This document shows, piece by piece, positions 1 through 8,896 of a stretch of DNA of 64,000 nt. The stretch lies in assembly GCF_900069005.2 (NCBI RefSeq), contig NZ_LN831278.1, positions 381,782 to 445,781 of the forward strand. The letters are read 5' to 3'. The stretch comes from Paenibacillus sp. GM2. GTDB lineage: Bacteria; Bacillota; Bacilli; Paenibacillales; Paenibacillaceae. A program made the translations under genes and the position numbers. The notes below the pieces were generated by a model that did no database searches, had not been told where the DNA came from, and was given only the letters and a program-made list of their open reading frames with translations. Position 1 is the first letter of the stretch. Each line of letters begins with the position of its first letter.

Positions 1-93
1 GGAATATGACGGGGCCGGCCCTGTTTTAATTTTACGCTGCAGTTTGCTTTATTTTATGTGCCAGTGCATCGGTTCAACGAACTGTAGAACCTC

Positions 94-645
94 TTATTTT
101 CCCGCTGCATCCCGCTCGGCGTTAACCAGTTTAAGCTGCTCTAACAGTCCGTCCAGCGCTTCTCGAATAGCGGCAGCATCCTTGGATTCTTCCGCCTTGG
201 CCAGGGCGGCCCAGCCCTTCGAGAAGGCATCCTCCGCTACAGTGGCCTTGTCCTTCGAGATGAATACAGCGACCGAGGCTTGTCCAGGTAATGTTTTGGC
301 TTGCTCCTTGTCGCCTACTTTTATTTCAGACAGGCTTTTTACTTGCTTCGCTTCGATGGTTTTTGTAGCAACGGTATTTTTCCCTAACTGTTCCAGCGCT
401 TGCTTCCAATCCTCCACCGTATCGGGAGCGTATTGCTTGGCCAGCTCCAGCGGATCAGCTATTTTGGCAATGGTGATGTTTTGCGATTTGCCATCCATGC
501 TTAACATCGTGGCCGCCTGTGTTTTCACACTAGGGATTACTGTTTTTGCAGCGTTGTCTGCAGCATGGGTGATTCCCGGGACAGCGGCTGCGGATAACAT
601 AACGGCGGAAAGTACGGTTTTTTTAATTACATTTTGCAGGTTCAT
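94..645 (-). CDS. Secreted protein of unknown function
   Basis: The protein is 183 residues long. It begins with a clear Sec signal peptide: Lys-Lys after a short N-terminus, a hydrophobic stretch over about residues 10-24, and a likely cleavage after the Thr-His-Ala at residues 26-28. The start is supported by AAGGAG about 11 bases upstream. The mature part is rich in Lys, Ala and Glu, and its last 45 residues look like an amphipathic helix. I see no catalytic motif, lipobox, sortase motif or transmembrane anchor, so it is probably released or loosely wall-associated. I do not recognise a family. It lies alone on the minus strand, and the divergent response regulator begins about 450 bases away. 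No neighbour suggests a role. Confidence 0.75.
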   Translation of the reverse strand: MNLQNVIKKTVLSAVMLSAAAVPGITHAADNAAKTVIPSVKTQAATMLSMDGKSQNITIAKIADPLELAKQYAPDTVEDWKQALEQLGKNTVATKTIEAKQVKSLSEIKVGDKEQAKTLPGQASVAVFISKDKATVAEDAFSKGWAALAKAEESKDAAAIREALDGLLEQLKLVNAERDAAGK

Positions 646-747
646 GAGTGAACACTCCTTTAAAAGTTAGTTGTTGCAAGCATCCGTAGATTTGCGGAAG
701 CCTTGGTTCGGTTTGTCTTGAGCAGTAGGGCCCTCTCTGTATTTCTG

Positions 748-864
748 CTAATAGCCAAAACCTCCCCATATCACGTCATAGGTCAGTATCGCAGCCCTGG
801 AACAGGCTAAAAATACGAACCAGCATATCAGCATGAAACCGGTCACCAGGCACGCCTTTTTCAT
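748..864 (-). CDS. Possible 38-residue hydrophobic peptide
   Basis: A short frame reads Met-Lys-Lys, then a very hydrophobic stretch (residues 4-20, LVTGFMLICWFVFLAC), and ends in a Trp/Gly/Tyr tail. The pattern is that of a small membrane peptide or a lipoprotein-like leader (FLAC-S). A longer overlapping frame at 776-970 has no such protein-like organisation. No good ribosome binding site precedes the ATG, which weakens the call. It fills the only gap of over 300 bases between the first secreted protein and the response regulator (646-1094). I see nothing else coding there. Confidence 0.25.
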   Translation of the reverse strand: MKKACLVTGFMLICWFVFLACSRAAILTYDVIWGGFGY

Positions 865-1094
865 AGTTGCCGTTATTTTTCGAGTTGAATTCCGTCTGTT
901 TTTTGGCACCGTTTATTCTCCTATAGCTGAAGTGATATTGCCCCGCTGGGTATCCCATCGGCGCTTGCATGTATTAGTGTAAGAAACGTCTATGTCAGCC
1001 GATTGGTGAATTTGTGGAAAAACGATGGCAGGTACGCTGTCGAGCGGAATTCGTTGTTATACTGATATAGGAGAAACTGCTGGAGGACATGAAA

Positions 1095-1808
1095 ATGAAT
1101 CATCAATATGTGATTGCCGTCGTCGATGACGATTTAAATATTCGAAATTTGGTAGAGGCCTATTTACAGAAGGAGAATTACCGTACCATCGGCTTAAGCA
1201 GTGCGGAGGAGGCCTGGGATCTATGGAGAGGCCATCCTCCTGATTTATGGGTACTGGATATTATGCTGCCTGGCATGGACGGATATGAATTTTGCAGACG
1301 CATCCGCAACGAAGCGGAAGTGCCTATTATAATGATTTCTGCACGGGATAGCGAAGTCGATAAGATCCTGGGCCTGGAGCTCGGCAGCGACGACTATTTG
1401 GTCAAGCCGTTCAGCCCGCGCGAGCTGGTAGCCCGGGTCAAAAGACAGCTCCAGCGCTGGTACAAGTTAAATCAGCTTGAGGAATCGGCAATCCCATCTC
1501 CGCCTGTACAGATTGAGCTTGGCCGGCTACTGTTGCTGCCGGATGAGCGACGGGCTTTTTGGGACGGGGAAGAAGTGGACCTGACCAGCAAGGAGTTTGC
1601 GATGCTGCGGGTGTTTGCCGACAATCCGAACCGCGCTTTTACACGCGATGAATTGCTGGCTTATGTATGGGGGGATGATTACTTCGGCAGCGATCGGGCA
1701 GTGGACCATTTGCTCAAACGGGTGCGCAAAAAAATCGGAGACCTTCCCATCGAAGCGATATGGGGACACGGTTACCGGATGAGACATGATGGAGGTGGAA
1801 GGGCGTAA
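1095..1808 (+). CDS. OmpR/PhoB-family response regulator
   Basis: This is a two-domain DNA-binding response regulator. The N-terminal receiver domain carries the acidic pocket (VVDDD) and the phospho-acceptor Asp55 in VLDIMLPG, with the conserved Lys in LVKPFSPREL. The C-terminal winged helix (about residues 145-235) ends in the usual WGHGYR motif. I chose the ATG at 1095 over the one at 1089: GGAGG at 1082-1086 sits 8 bases from 1095 but only 2 from 1089. The stop codon overlaps the start of the kinase gene by one base (TAATG), so the pair is translationally coupled. The genes it controls are not evident; the secreted GH20 gene downstream is separated from it by a terminator. Confidence 0.93.
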   Translation: MNHQYVIAVVDDDLNIRNLVEAYLQKENYRTIGLSSAEEAWDLWRGHPPDLWVLDIMLPGMDGYEFCRRIRNEAEVPIIMISARDSEVDKILGLELGSDDYLVKPFSPRELVARVKRQLQRWYKLNQLEESAIPSPPVQIELGRLLLLPDERRAFWDGEEVDLTSKEFAMLRVFADNPNRAFTRDELLAYVWGDDYFGSDRAVDHLLKRVRKKIGDLPIEAIWGHGYRMRHDGGGRA

Positions 1809-3166
1809 TGAAACTCGTACATCAGATCAATTTGGCTTTTGGTATTGCACTGGTGCTGGTATTGTCAGTTGCTGGAATTGTCATTCACTATGTATTGCTG
1901 GATCACCTGATCGGAGCGCAAAGGGAAGACTTGAAAGCGATGAGTATTGAAATGACAGCTATACTTAAGGAGGATTATCCCCAGGTCACCGACATCTCGA
2001 TGAGAAAATTGCCGACTGAGCTTCCAATGACGGCTCCTTCCCCGGACATTAGCGCTGTTCTGACTGACCAGACGGGCAGTGTGATTGCGGCGTCTCCAAT
2101 CACCTATACAACCAAGAAAGTGGAGACACTGGCTGCGGTTACAACCAACATGGCTTCCAGCGTTCAGAGCATCCAGGCCGGATCGGATAAGAACTTCATT
2201 TCGGTAGAAAAATTAACGCCTCAAGGAAAACTAACGTTGTACACCCCAATTAGCAAGGTCCAGACGATTGAGCAGGCCTTGCTGAAGCGATTGCTTATTA
2301 TTTTCGGCGCTGCTGGTGTCGCCATGCTGCTACTTAGCATCTTTATCACAAAAAGGCTGATTAACCCGCTGATCCGGCTTCGCAATGAACTGAATAAAGT
2401 CAAACAGCGTCAATTCACGGATGTGGCCCTCATTAAGGCGGGAGGGGAGATCGGTTCGGTCGCTCAATCGGTGCATGAAATGGCCACCGAGCTGAACCAC
2501 TTCAATCAAGTCCAGAAGCAGTTCTTTCAAAATGCATCCCATGAATTAAAAACGCCGCTAATGTCTATTTCCGGTTATGCGGAGGGGATTCGCGACGGCG
2601 TCTTTGAGGGAGAGAATGTCCGGAAAGGGCTGGACATCATTATGGATGAGAGCGCCCGACTTAAGAAGCTTGTTACCGAGATGACGCTTTTGGCTAAGCT
2701 GGATAGCGAAGAGGATGTATTCAGAAGCGAGGAGATCTCGCTGGAGGAACTGTTGACGGAGACCGTAGAGCGCCTGAATCCTCTGCTGGTCAGGCAGGAG
2801 CTTGCGCTTCATACGGAATACGGGAGTCTTGGAGCAGTCAAGCTGTGCGCGGACCGCGATAAGCTGCTGCAGGCGATGCTCAATGTGGTCTCCAATGCCG
2901 TGCGTTATGCGCAGCATCATATCTATATTCATGCCGAGTTATGCAAGGGGCAGATCATCATCAATGTTAGCGATGACGGACCGGGCATACCGGAGGAATT
3001 GCTGCCGTATCTGTTCCATCGCTTTGTCAAAGGCAAGGACGGCGAGTCCGGGCTAGGGCTCGCCATCTCGCGTGCGATTGTGGAGCGCTGCGGGGGATTC
3101 ATTCAGGCCGGCAATGGCAGCAAAGGCGGAGCGGTCATTTCGCTGAAGTTTCCGGGATTGGTCTAG
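1808..3166 (+). CDS. Membrane sensor histidine kinase
   Basis: This is the partner kinase of the preceding response regulator. It has 452 residues, a transmembrane helix at about 9-31, an extracytoplasmic sensor loop of about 130 residues and a second helix at about 161-182, followed by a HAMP linker. The HisKA box SHELKTPL holds the phosphorylated His245. The ATPase domain shows an N box (NVVSNAVRYA, from about 359), a G1 box (DDGPGIP) and a G2 box (GLGLAIS). Size and order match classical EnvZ/PhoR-like kinases. The start overlaps the stop of the regulator by one base. The sensor loop resembles nothing I can name, so the signal is unknown. Confidence 0.93.
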   Translation: MKLVHQINLAFGIALVLVLSVAGIVIHYVLLDHLIGAQREDLKAMSIEMTAILKEDYPQVTDISMRKLPTELPMTAPSPDISAVLTDQTGSVIAASPITYTTKKVETLAAVTTNMASSVQSIQAGSDKNFISVEKLTPQGKLTLYTPISKVQTIEQALLKRLLIIFGAAGVAMLLLSIFITKRLINPLIRLRNELNKVKQRQFTDVALIKAGGEIGSVAQSVHEMATELNHFNQVQKQFFQNASHELKTPLMSISGYAEGIRDGVFEGENVRKGLDIIMDESARLKKLVTEMTLLAKLDSEEDVFRSEEISLEELLTETVERLNPLLVRQELALHTEYGSLGAVKLCADRDKLLQAMLNVVSNAVRYAQHHIYIHAELCKGQIIINVSDDGPGIPEELLPYLFHRFVKGKDGESGLGLAISRAIVERCGGFIQAGNGSKGGAVISLKFPGLV

Positions 3167-3273
3167 ATTATTCCAGGTATAGGAGCAGGGTTGACTGTTA
3201 ATTATGAAACAGGAAGCAGCCGACCCTGTTAACTTTTAGCAGCCTATTTTCGTACATAATTATAGTGCCGTCT

Positions 3274-3301
3274 AACCGTCTGGTGTACAGGCGGTTTTTT
3301 G
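3274..3301 (+). terminator. Intrinsic terminator after the two-component pair
   Basis: A 9-bp stem (AACCGTCTG / CAGGCGGTT, one G-T pair) with loop GTGTA is followed by a run of T. It separates the kinase from the GH20 gene. Confidence 0.8.
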
Positions 3302-3350
3302 CGATGTAAAGAGATGTATATTGTCAGCGAAAAAATCCCTGTTATAAGAT

Positions 3351-3377
3351 AAAGGTGGATTATTCATCCATCTTTTT
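3351..3377 (+). promoter_or_regulatory. Second hairpin with T run in the leader of the GH20 gene
   Basis: AAAGGTGGAT pairs with ATCCATCTTT around a 5-base loop and runs into TTTTT, 75 bases before the GH20 start. It may be a back-up terminator for read-through from upstream, or an attenuator if the GH20 promoter lies before it. I cannot place that promoter with confidence. Confidence 0.35.
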
Positions 3378-3452
3378 AAGGTAAAATGGTTTTTTCCTGC
3401 ATCCATGTCAAGCAAAACTGTTTCATCAAATCCAAAAGCATATGGAGGGACT

Positions 3453-6400
3453 ATGAAGAAAATCATTTGGAAGGCCATTTCAACCATGCTGGTGTTGGCT
3501 ATGATGTTGGCACCTGTAGCTCCGTCGGCAACCGTCCATGCCCAGCCTGCTTCCAAGCAAGCTGTGAAGGGTTCGTCCTCGCAGACGAATCTGGCCTTGA
3601 ACAAGCCGGTCTTCGCTTCGGGAAATGAAGTGGATGCTTTGAAGCCGGAGCTGGCTGTTGATGGGAAGGGGAATACCAGATGGTCATCCCCTTACAAGGA
3701 TGATCAGTGGTTCTACGTGGACCTCGGTGCGAAGAAGGAGATCGACCGCGTCGTTATCCGTTGGCAGACGCCGGCGGAAAGCTACAAGATTTTCGTATCA
3801 GATGATGCCAAGCATTGGAAGAATGTAAGAGCGGACGGCGGCATCATCACAAGCAAGGGCGGCGTAGAGACGGTTGATTTTCCGCTGCTCAAGGCAAGAT
3901 ACGTAAAGTTCCAGGGGGTCAAGCGGGCTCCGGTTGAAGGCACGTTGTATGGGTACTCTTTTTATGAATTCGAAGTGTATCAATTGCATGATCTGCGGAC
4001 CATTGTGGACAGCGTAACAGCTGCGCTTACGGTAGCTGCCGGACAGACGAAGCTTGATTGGTCTGCGGCCCATGTACCTGAAGATTATGAGGTTGCCTTA
4101 TATGGCAGCGACCGACTGCCTGTAATTGATCTGGAAGGCAATATTCACGAGCCCTTAGTGGATGCCAAGGTCAATCTGCTCATCCAGGTTACGGATAAGA
4201 AAAATCCGGACCGCAAGCTGCTCTCCGAGAATATCCCCCTTATAGTTCCGGGACGGCATAAACAAACAGCGGATCGGAATGCCGAGCCTGACGTGATCCC
4301 CTCGCTGCGAGAATGGTACGGCAACAAGGGGGATTATACACTGACGAAGTCATCGCGGATCGTTGTGGATGCGAAGGACCAGGATATTCTGCAGAATGCC
4401 GCTGAATTGACGCGCCAGGATCTGCAGGATATTACCGGATTCGATCTTAAGGTTGAGTATGGAGAGCCGAAGAAAGGCGATCTGTACTTATCGATTGATC
4501 CTTCCCTGACATGGCTTGGCGATGAGGGGAATTTGTTCCGGGTTGAGGATTACGTCTCCATGACTTCATCTACTGCCCAAGGCGTCTTTTTCGGCACAAG
4601 AACGGCCTTGCAGATTATTAAGCAGCATCCGGATCGGACCATCCCGCGCGGCGAGGCAAGGGATTACCCCAAATACGAGCAGCGCGGGCTTATGATCGAT
4701 GTGGCACGCAAATTCTATACGATGGACTTTCTGAAAAGTTATGTGAAGCTGCTGTCCTGGTACAAGATGAACACGTTCCAGATTCATTTGAACGATAGTG
4801 TTGGTACGCCATTCAAAGACGGCACAAGAGCCGCTTTCCGGCTGGAGAGCAGCACCTATCCAGGACTGGCTAGCTCAAACGGCCATTATACGAAGCAGGA
4901 ATTCAAAGATTTGCAGCTCATGGGGGTGGAGTATGGCGTAAACATTATTCCGGAGATCGATACGCCGGGGCACTCCCGTGTATTTACTACTTATAACCCG
5001 GCATTGGGTAATCCGTCGTCAGGGGACGACAACATGCTTGATATCACCAAGCCGGAGACGGTTCAGTTCGTCAAGTCCTTGCTGGATGAATACTTGGACG
5101 GTAATGACCCGACCTTCATCGGGCCTGATATCAACATTGGCACGGATGAATATAATGGTGATACCGAGGTTTTCCGCGGGTACATGGATACCCTCATCAA
5201 GCATATTAACAGCAAAGGCAAACGCCCTCATTTATGGGGCGGACTGACGCAATATAACGGAATGACGCCGATCAGTACGGATGCCACGATGGATATCTGG
5301 CACGAACCTTATGGCGCTCCGCAGCAAGCGGTGGATCTTGGCTATGATGTCATCAATGCCCAGAACACTTATATGTACATCGTTCCGACCTTATACGGGA
5401 ACTATCTGAATACCCAGTTCCTATATAATGAATGGGAGCCGGTCAAATGGGAGACAACGACGCTGCCACTCGGCCATCCCCACGTCAAAGGCGGCATGTT
5501 CTGCTTATGGAATGATGCTTCCGAAGTCAATGGACTGTCGATGGATGATTCACATGATCGTATGCTTCCGGGCATTCAGGTTGTAGCAGAGAAAATGTGG
5601 ACCGGAACAAGGGATGACAGATCCTTCGAACGGTTCGAGCAGCGGAAGAAGAAGATCGGCGATGCGCCAAATGCCAATCTGTCGCATACGGTTGCCGTCA
5701 ACAATGATGAGAACAGCGTTATACAATATTTGTTCGAAAAAGGTTTGGAGGATGCCTCCGGCAACCATTATGATGGCAACGGCGTGAATGTTGATATAAC
5801 ACAGGGAAAATATGAAAATGGCGTCCGGCTGAATGGGGGGAAAAGCTATATTGAAACTCCGATCGAAGCGGTTGGCTTTGACTGGACAGCCTCCATGTGG
5901 ATTAAGCCCGATCCAGGCAACCCGGCCGATGCGGTTCTGATGGAATCCCCCGTAGGAACGCTGAAGCTGAAGCAGGGAAATACAGGCAAGCTGGGCTTTA
6001 CGAAGGAGCATTATGACAGCACGTTTAACTACTCTGTTCCGGAGGGGAAATGGACGCACCTGACCTTCAAGGGCGACAATAAAGGTGTGACTTTATTTGT
6101 TAATATAGACGAGTATGTAGAACGGCTGGAAGAGACCTATCCTAAAATGAATACGCTTGTCCTGCCAACGCTCCGGATCGGCAGCGCAACGAACGCATTT
6201 AAGGGTGTATTGGATAATGTCATGATTTACAACAAGGCGATCGATTTGCAGAACAGCGATAATCTGGCCTTGCATCAAAAGGCGGAATCTTCCGCTACCG
6301 AATTTCCGTATTACTCGCCGGATATGGCGGTTGACGGGGATGTCTCCCCAACCTCCAGATGGTCCAGCGCTTATGTAGATGATGCCTGGTTTATGGTTGA

Positions 6401-6836
6401 TTTGGGTGATACAAAGGATATCAGCAAGGTCATTATCCGCTGGCAAGCGGCTTATGCCGAGAAATTCAAGCTGCTGGTGTCCACGGACAAGACCCACTGG
6501 ACCAGCGTATCCGGCGATAAAGACGGCGTGATCCAGTCCAAGGGCAATCTCGATATAATTACCTTTGATGCGAAGCAGGCGCGTTATGTTAAATTCCAGG
6601 GCGTGAAGCGGGCAACGGTGTTCGGCAATTCCTTCTTCGAATTCGAGGTATACGGTGCGGATCATATTCAGGAATATAAACAGCTTATTGCGAAAATGGA
6701 AGAACTTCTGCAGCAAATCGATAATAACGGCAAGCTGCATAAGCTATTGCTGCAGGTGTTGAATCGTTATCCGTATGACGTGAATCGCGAGCTGCGACCA
6801 ATCCAAGATCTGATGAATACGGCTCAGACCAAATAA
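3453..6836 (+). CDS. Secreted multimodular GH20 beta-N-acetylhexosaminidase
   Basis: This is a secreted enzyme of 1127 residues expected to release terminal beta-linked GlcNAc or GalNAc. Order of domains: signal peptide (1-31, ending VHA); an F5/8-type C (CBM32-like) module (about 45-180); a linker domain (180-265); a GH20 N-terminal alpha/beta domain (280-405); and the GH20 barrel (about 410-760), beginning RGLMIDVARKFY and carrying the catalytic Asp565-Glu566 pair in NIGTDEY. Then come a LamG-like module (about 800-955) and a second F5/8 module (about 960-1090) that repeats the first (shared RYVKFQGVKRA). There is no sortase motif or S-layer repeat. I chose the ATG at 3453, after GGAGGGA, because the frame opens 16 codons earlier with no ribosome site. 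It acts outside the cell on polymer or glycoprotein glycans; binding modules at both ends suggest attachment to an insoluble or cell-surface target. Confidence 0.92.
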   Translation: MKKIIWKAISTMLVLAMMLAPVAPSATVHAQPASKQAVKGSSSQTNLALNKPVFASGNEVDALKPELAVDGKGNTRWSSPYKDDQWFYVDLGAKKEIDRVVIRWQTPAESYKIFVSDDAKHWKNVRADGGIITSKGGVETVDFPLLKARYVKFQGVKRAPVEGTLYGYSFYEFEVYQLHDLRTIVDSVTAALTVAAGQTKLDWSAAHVPEDYEVALYGSDRLPVIDLEGNIHEPLVDAKVNLLIQVTDKKNPDRKLLSENIPLIVPGRHKQTADRNAEPDVIPSLREWYGNKGDYTLTKSSRIVVDAKDQDILQNAAELTRQDLQDITGFDLKVEYGEPKKGDLYLSIDPSLTWLGDEGNLFRVEDYVSMTSSTAQGVFFGTRTALQIIKQHPDRTIPRGEARDYPKYEQRGLMIDVARKFYTMDFLKSYVKLLSWYKMNTFQIHLNDSVGTPFKDGTRAAFRLESSTYPGLASSNGHYTKQEFKDLQLMGVEYGVNIIPEIDTPGHSRVFTTYNPALGNPSSGDDNMLDITKPETVQFVKSLLDEYLDGNDPTFIGPDINIGTDEYNGDTEVFRGYMDTLIKHINSKGKRPHLWGGLTQYNGMTPISTDATMDIWHEPYGAPQQAVDLGYDVINAQNTYMYIVPTLYGNYLNTQFLYNEWEPVKWETTTLPLGHPHVKGGMFCLWNDASEVNGLSMDDSHDRMLPGIQVVAEKMWTGTRDDRSFERFEQRKKKIGDAPNANLSHTVAVNNDENSVIQYLFEKGLEDASGNHYDGNGVNVDITQGKYENGVRLNGGKSYIETPIEAVGFDWTASMWIKPDPGNPADAVLMESPVGTLKLKQGNTGKLGFTKEHYDSTFNYSVPEGKWTHLTFKGDNKGVTLFVNIDEYVERLEETYPKMNTLVLPTLRIGSATNAFKGVLDNVMIYNKAIDLQNSDNLALHQKAESSATEFPYYSPDMAVDGDVSPTSRWSSAYVDDAWFMVDLGDTKDISKVIIRWQAAYAEKFKLLVSTDKTHWTSVSGDKDGVIQSKGNLDIITFDAKQARYVKFQGVKRATVFGNSFFEFEVYGADHIQEYKQLIAKMEELLQQIDNNGKLHKLLLQVLNRYPYDVNRELRPIQDLMNTAQTK

Positions 6837-6841
6837 AAAAA

Positions 6842-6920
6842 GGGGCAGCCCTAAGTCGAACCCGCCGCCAAAGAGCTAACTTTGGAAAATACGGCGAGTC
6901 AACGACCGGGGCTGCCCCTT
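6842..6920. terminator. Large bidirectional terminator between convergent genes
   Basis: GGGGCAGCCC at 6842-6851 pairs with GGGCTGCCCC near 6909-6919. A nested hairpin in between has CGCCG/CGGCG and CCAAAG/CTTTGG arms. A runs flank it on the left and T on the right, so it can serve both the GH20 gene and the minus-strand trio. Confidence 0.7.
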
Positions 6921-6929
6921 TCTCTATGA

Positions 6930-7787
6930 CTACAGTTCGTTCCAGATACGCTTTACATTATCGAAGGCAATCTTCGCTCCGCGTCTGCAATCTTCCATAC
7001 CCTCATATTCGATCGACAGGTATCCGTCGTAGCCCGAGCTCTTGACGATACCGAGCAGGGCCGGCACGTCGAGGTCTCCTTGTCCGGCAATGGCTCCGCG
7101 CAGGTAACGGCCTGCTGCACTCGGAAACCAGCCCTCTCCCGGGTTGCGGTCGGCAGGACGGATATAGAAGTCCTTCACATGCACCATGGAGGCGATGCTG
7201 ATATTATTTTTGACCGCGCGGATCGGATCTTCATCAACACAGACGAAGTTGCCGATATCGAGCGTTGTTTTATAGTTGTCCCGGCCCACAGTATGCACCA
7301 GCGTTTGAACCCGGTCGCTGGCTTGAACGTAGTAGCCATGGTTCTCAACGCTAGTTGTAATGCCAAAGCCCTTGGCATAATCAGCGATTTTACGGCAGGC
7401 GTTTGCGATTCGCTCCAGATCGGAATTGAAGTTCACGATCGAGGTGTCAGGACGGGAAGCGACGTCATGGCGCATTAACTTAACGCCAAGCCGGTGAGCG
7501 ACATCCACTTCCTTTAACACTCGCTCGATCTCAGCCTCGTAGGCCTCCTCCGTATCTGTAATAAAGTTGGCGCCGATGGCGTAGTTGGAAATCTCGATTC
7601 CTGCCTTTGCGGCACGTTCCACGATTTGATCTGCTAATTGAGGATTGTCTGCCAAGTTGAACCCCAGAGGAACGATCTCGATATGCTCGGCTCCAATCTC
7701 CTTTACCCAATCAATGACACTCAGTATATCCATAGCCCCTGCTTCCATGGCCTGATATAAACTATAAGAGCTAATTCCCAGTTTCAT
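6930..7787 (-). CDS. Sugar phosphate isomerase/epimerase-like TIM barrel
   Basis: The protein has 285 residues of the xylose isomerase-like barrel family (AP endonuclease 2 fold; IolE/IolI/YcjR relatives). Metal-ligand positions typical of the family are visible: Glu in TSVENHGYY, Asp/His in TTLDIGNF and MVHVKDFY, and the terminal Glu in LSIEYEG. Such enzymes isomerise or epimerise keto-sugars and inositols, or cleave 3-keto-glycosides; the exact substrate cannot be read from sequence. It starts after AAGGAG and is the last gene of a three-gene minus-strand group, with a second paralogous barrel and an oxidoreductase upstream. There is no signal peptide, so it is cytoplasmic. Confidence 0.85.
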   Translation of the reverse strand: MKLGISSYSLYQAMEAGAMDILSVIDWVKEIGAEHIEIVPLGFNLADNPQLADQIVERAAKAGIEISNYAIGANFITDTEEAYEAEIERVLKEVDVAHRLGVKLMRHDVASRPDTSIVNFNSDLERIANACRKIADYAKGFGITTSVENHGYYVQASDRVQTLVHTVGRDNYKTTLDIGNFVCVDEDPIRAVKNNISIASMVHVKDFYIRPADRNPGEGWFPSAAGRYLRGAIAGQGDLDVPALLGIVKSSGYDGYLSIEYEGMEDCRRGAKIAFDNVKRIWNEL

Positions 7788-7839
7788 GACAAGTCACTCC
7801 TTTTGCTATAAGAGGTTGTTCGAGTCTCTAGCCTCATCC

Positions 7840-7878
7840 AACCTTCCCGTTGCTGAAAACCGAACTTTTTGAACTCGC
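7840..7878 (-). repeat. Dispersed intergenic element, copy 1
   Basis: Read on the minus strand it contains GCGAGTTCAAAAAGTTCGG, then TTTTCAGCAACGGGAAGGTT. A closely similar 38-base sequence lies at 59354-59391, and the GAGTTCAAAAAGTC core recurs at 62929-62958. It sits between the two barrel genes. Confidence 0.55.
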
Positions 7879-7886
7879 ATTATAAT

Positions 7887-8765
7887 CTAGTTGCGGTAAG
7901 CTTTAATGAACTTAACAGCCTTCTCGATGTCCGCGGCAGGGTTATCTCCGACTTCTCTCTCGATCGTCAGGTAGCCTTTATAGCCGATCTCCTGCAGAGC
8001 GGCGAAGTAGGCAGGGAAATCCACTTTGCCTTCCCCGAGCGGAACTTCTTCGAAGGCAGCACCGGAGCTGGCCATTTCGGCAATCTTCTGATGATCCATA
8101 GCATCATAGCCAAGATAGCCATAGACGTCCTTAGGATTGACAGGACGGAGACGATGTCCGTCTTTGACATGCGTATGCACGATGTAATCCTTGAGCGTCT
8201 TGACGCCTTCTACCGGGTCGTCCCCTGTGACCATAACCATATTGGCAGGGTCAAAGTTGACGGAGACGCCGCGGGTGCTAAGCGTGTCCAAGAAGCTCTT
8301 CAGATGGGCTGCCGGTTCGGGCCCGGTCTCGATAGCGAAGTAAGCGTTCAAGCTGTTCGCATAGACGCCCAGCTCTTCACAGGCTTCTTGCATTGCCGTG
8401 TAAATTGGTCCATTGCGATCTTCCGGGACAATCCCGATATGAGTGGTCACCACGTTGGTGCCGAGGTCCATAGCCAGGTCGAGAATTCTTTTCGATTTCT
8501 CGACTTTTGCCGGGTTGGCGGCTGCATCCTGGAAGCCATGTCCGGCCAGATCACCGCAAAGCGCCGAGATCTCCAGCCCCAGGTCTGCGATATATTGACG
8601 CAATTCCTTACGTTGGGCTGGACTAAGCTGATCCGGGTCCATCTCGCCCGATACCGCGTAGATTTGTACGCCTTCCGCCCCAACTTCCTTTGCTTTCTTC
8701 AAGCCTTCACGAACGCCGATTCCGAAGCTGTCTACAATAACACCGATTTTGTTCGTCAATTTCAC
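7887..8765 (-). CDS. Sugar phosphate isomerase/epimerase-like TIM barrel (second copy)
   Basis: The protein has 292 residues, in the same barrel superfamily as the next gene downstream but clearly diverged. Metal-site segments are recognisable: ETGPEP (Glu), VNFDPANMVM (Asp), HTHVKDGH (His) and the final TIEREVGD. It starts with GTG at 8765 after AAGGAGTG; no better ATG is present. Downstream are 99 bases with the dispersed element, then the first barrel gene. Two different barrels next to a Gfo/Idh/MocA dehydrogenase suggest a route in which a sugar or glycoside is oxidised and then isomerised or cleaved. That pairing is known for inositol and 3-keto-glucoside pathways; here it is inference. 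Confidence 0.85.
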   Translation of the reverse strand: MKLTNKIGVIVDSFGIGVREGLKKAKEVGAEGVQIYAVSGEMDPDQLSPAQRKELRQYIADLGLEISALCGDLAGHGFQDAAANPAKVEKSKRILDLAMDLGTNVVTTHIGIVPEDRNGPIYTAMQEACEELGVYANSLNAYFAIETGPEPAAHLKSFLDTLSTRGVSVNFDPANMVMVTGDDPVEGVKTLKDYIVHTHVKDGHRLRPVNPKDVYGYLGYDAMDHQKIAEMASSGAAFEEVPLGEGKVDFPAYFAALQEIGYKGYLTIEREVGDNPAADIEKAVKFIKAYRN

Positions 8766-8896
8766 CTGGATTCACACTCCTTGATATTTGTAGGCTGCCG
8801 AAGGCATCAGAACGACCAGCCGAGCTTTATTCTCTTGTGTTGCTCACAGCAGGACTCGTTCTGATGCTTGAGCGAAAATCAAAACACTCTATGAAC

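Noticed and set aside
1..93. GGGCCGGCCC palindrome at the left edge as a terminator
   Set aside because: Too close to the edge to see the gene it would serve, and the stem has no loop of usable size.
776..970. 64-codon minus-strand open frame
   Set aside because: No ribosome site and no protein-like pattern; the overlapping 38-codon frame is at least membrane-like.
7869..8864. 331-codon plus-strand open frame opposite the second barrel gene
   Set aside because: Shadow of a well-supported isomerase-like gene; composition and lack of start signals argue against it.
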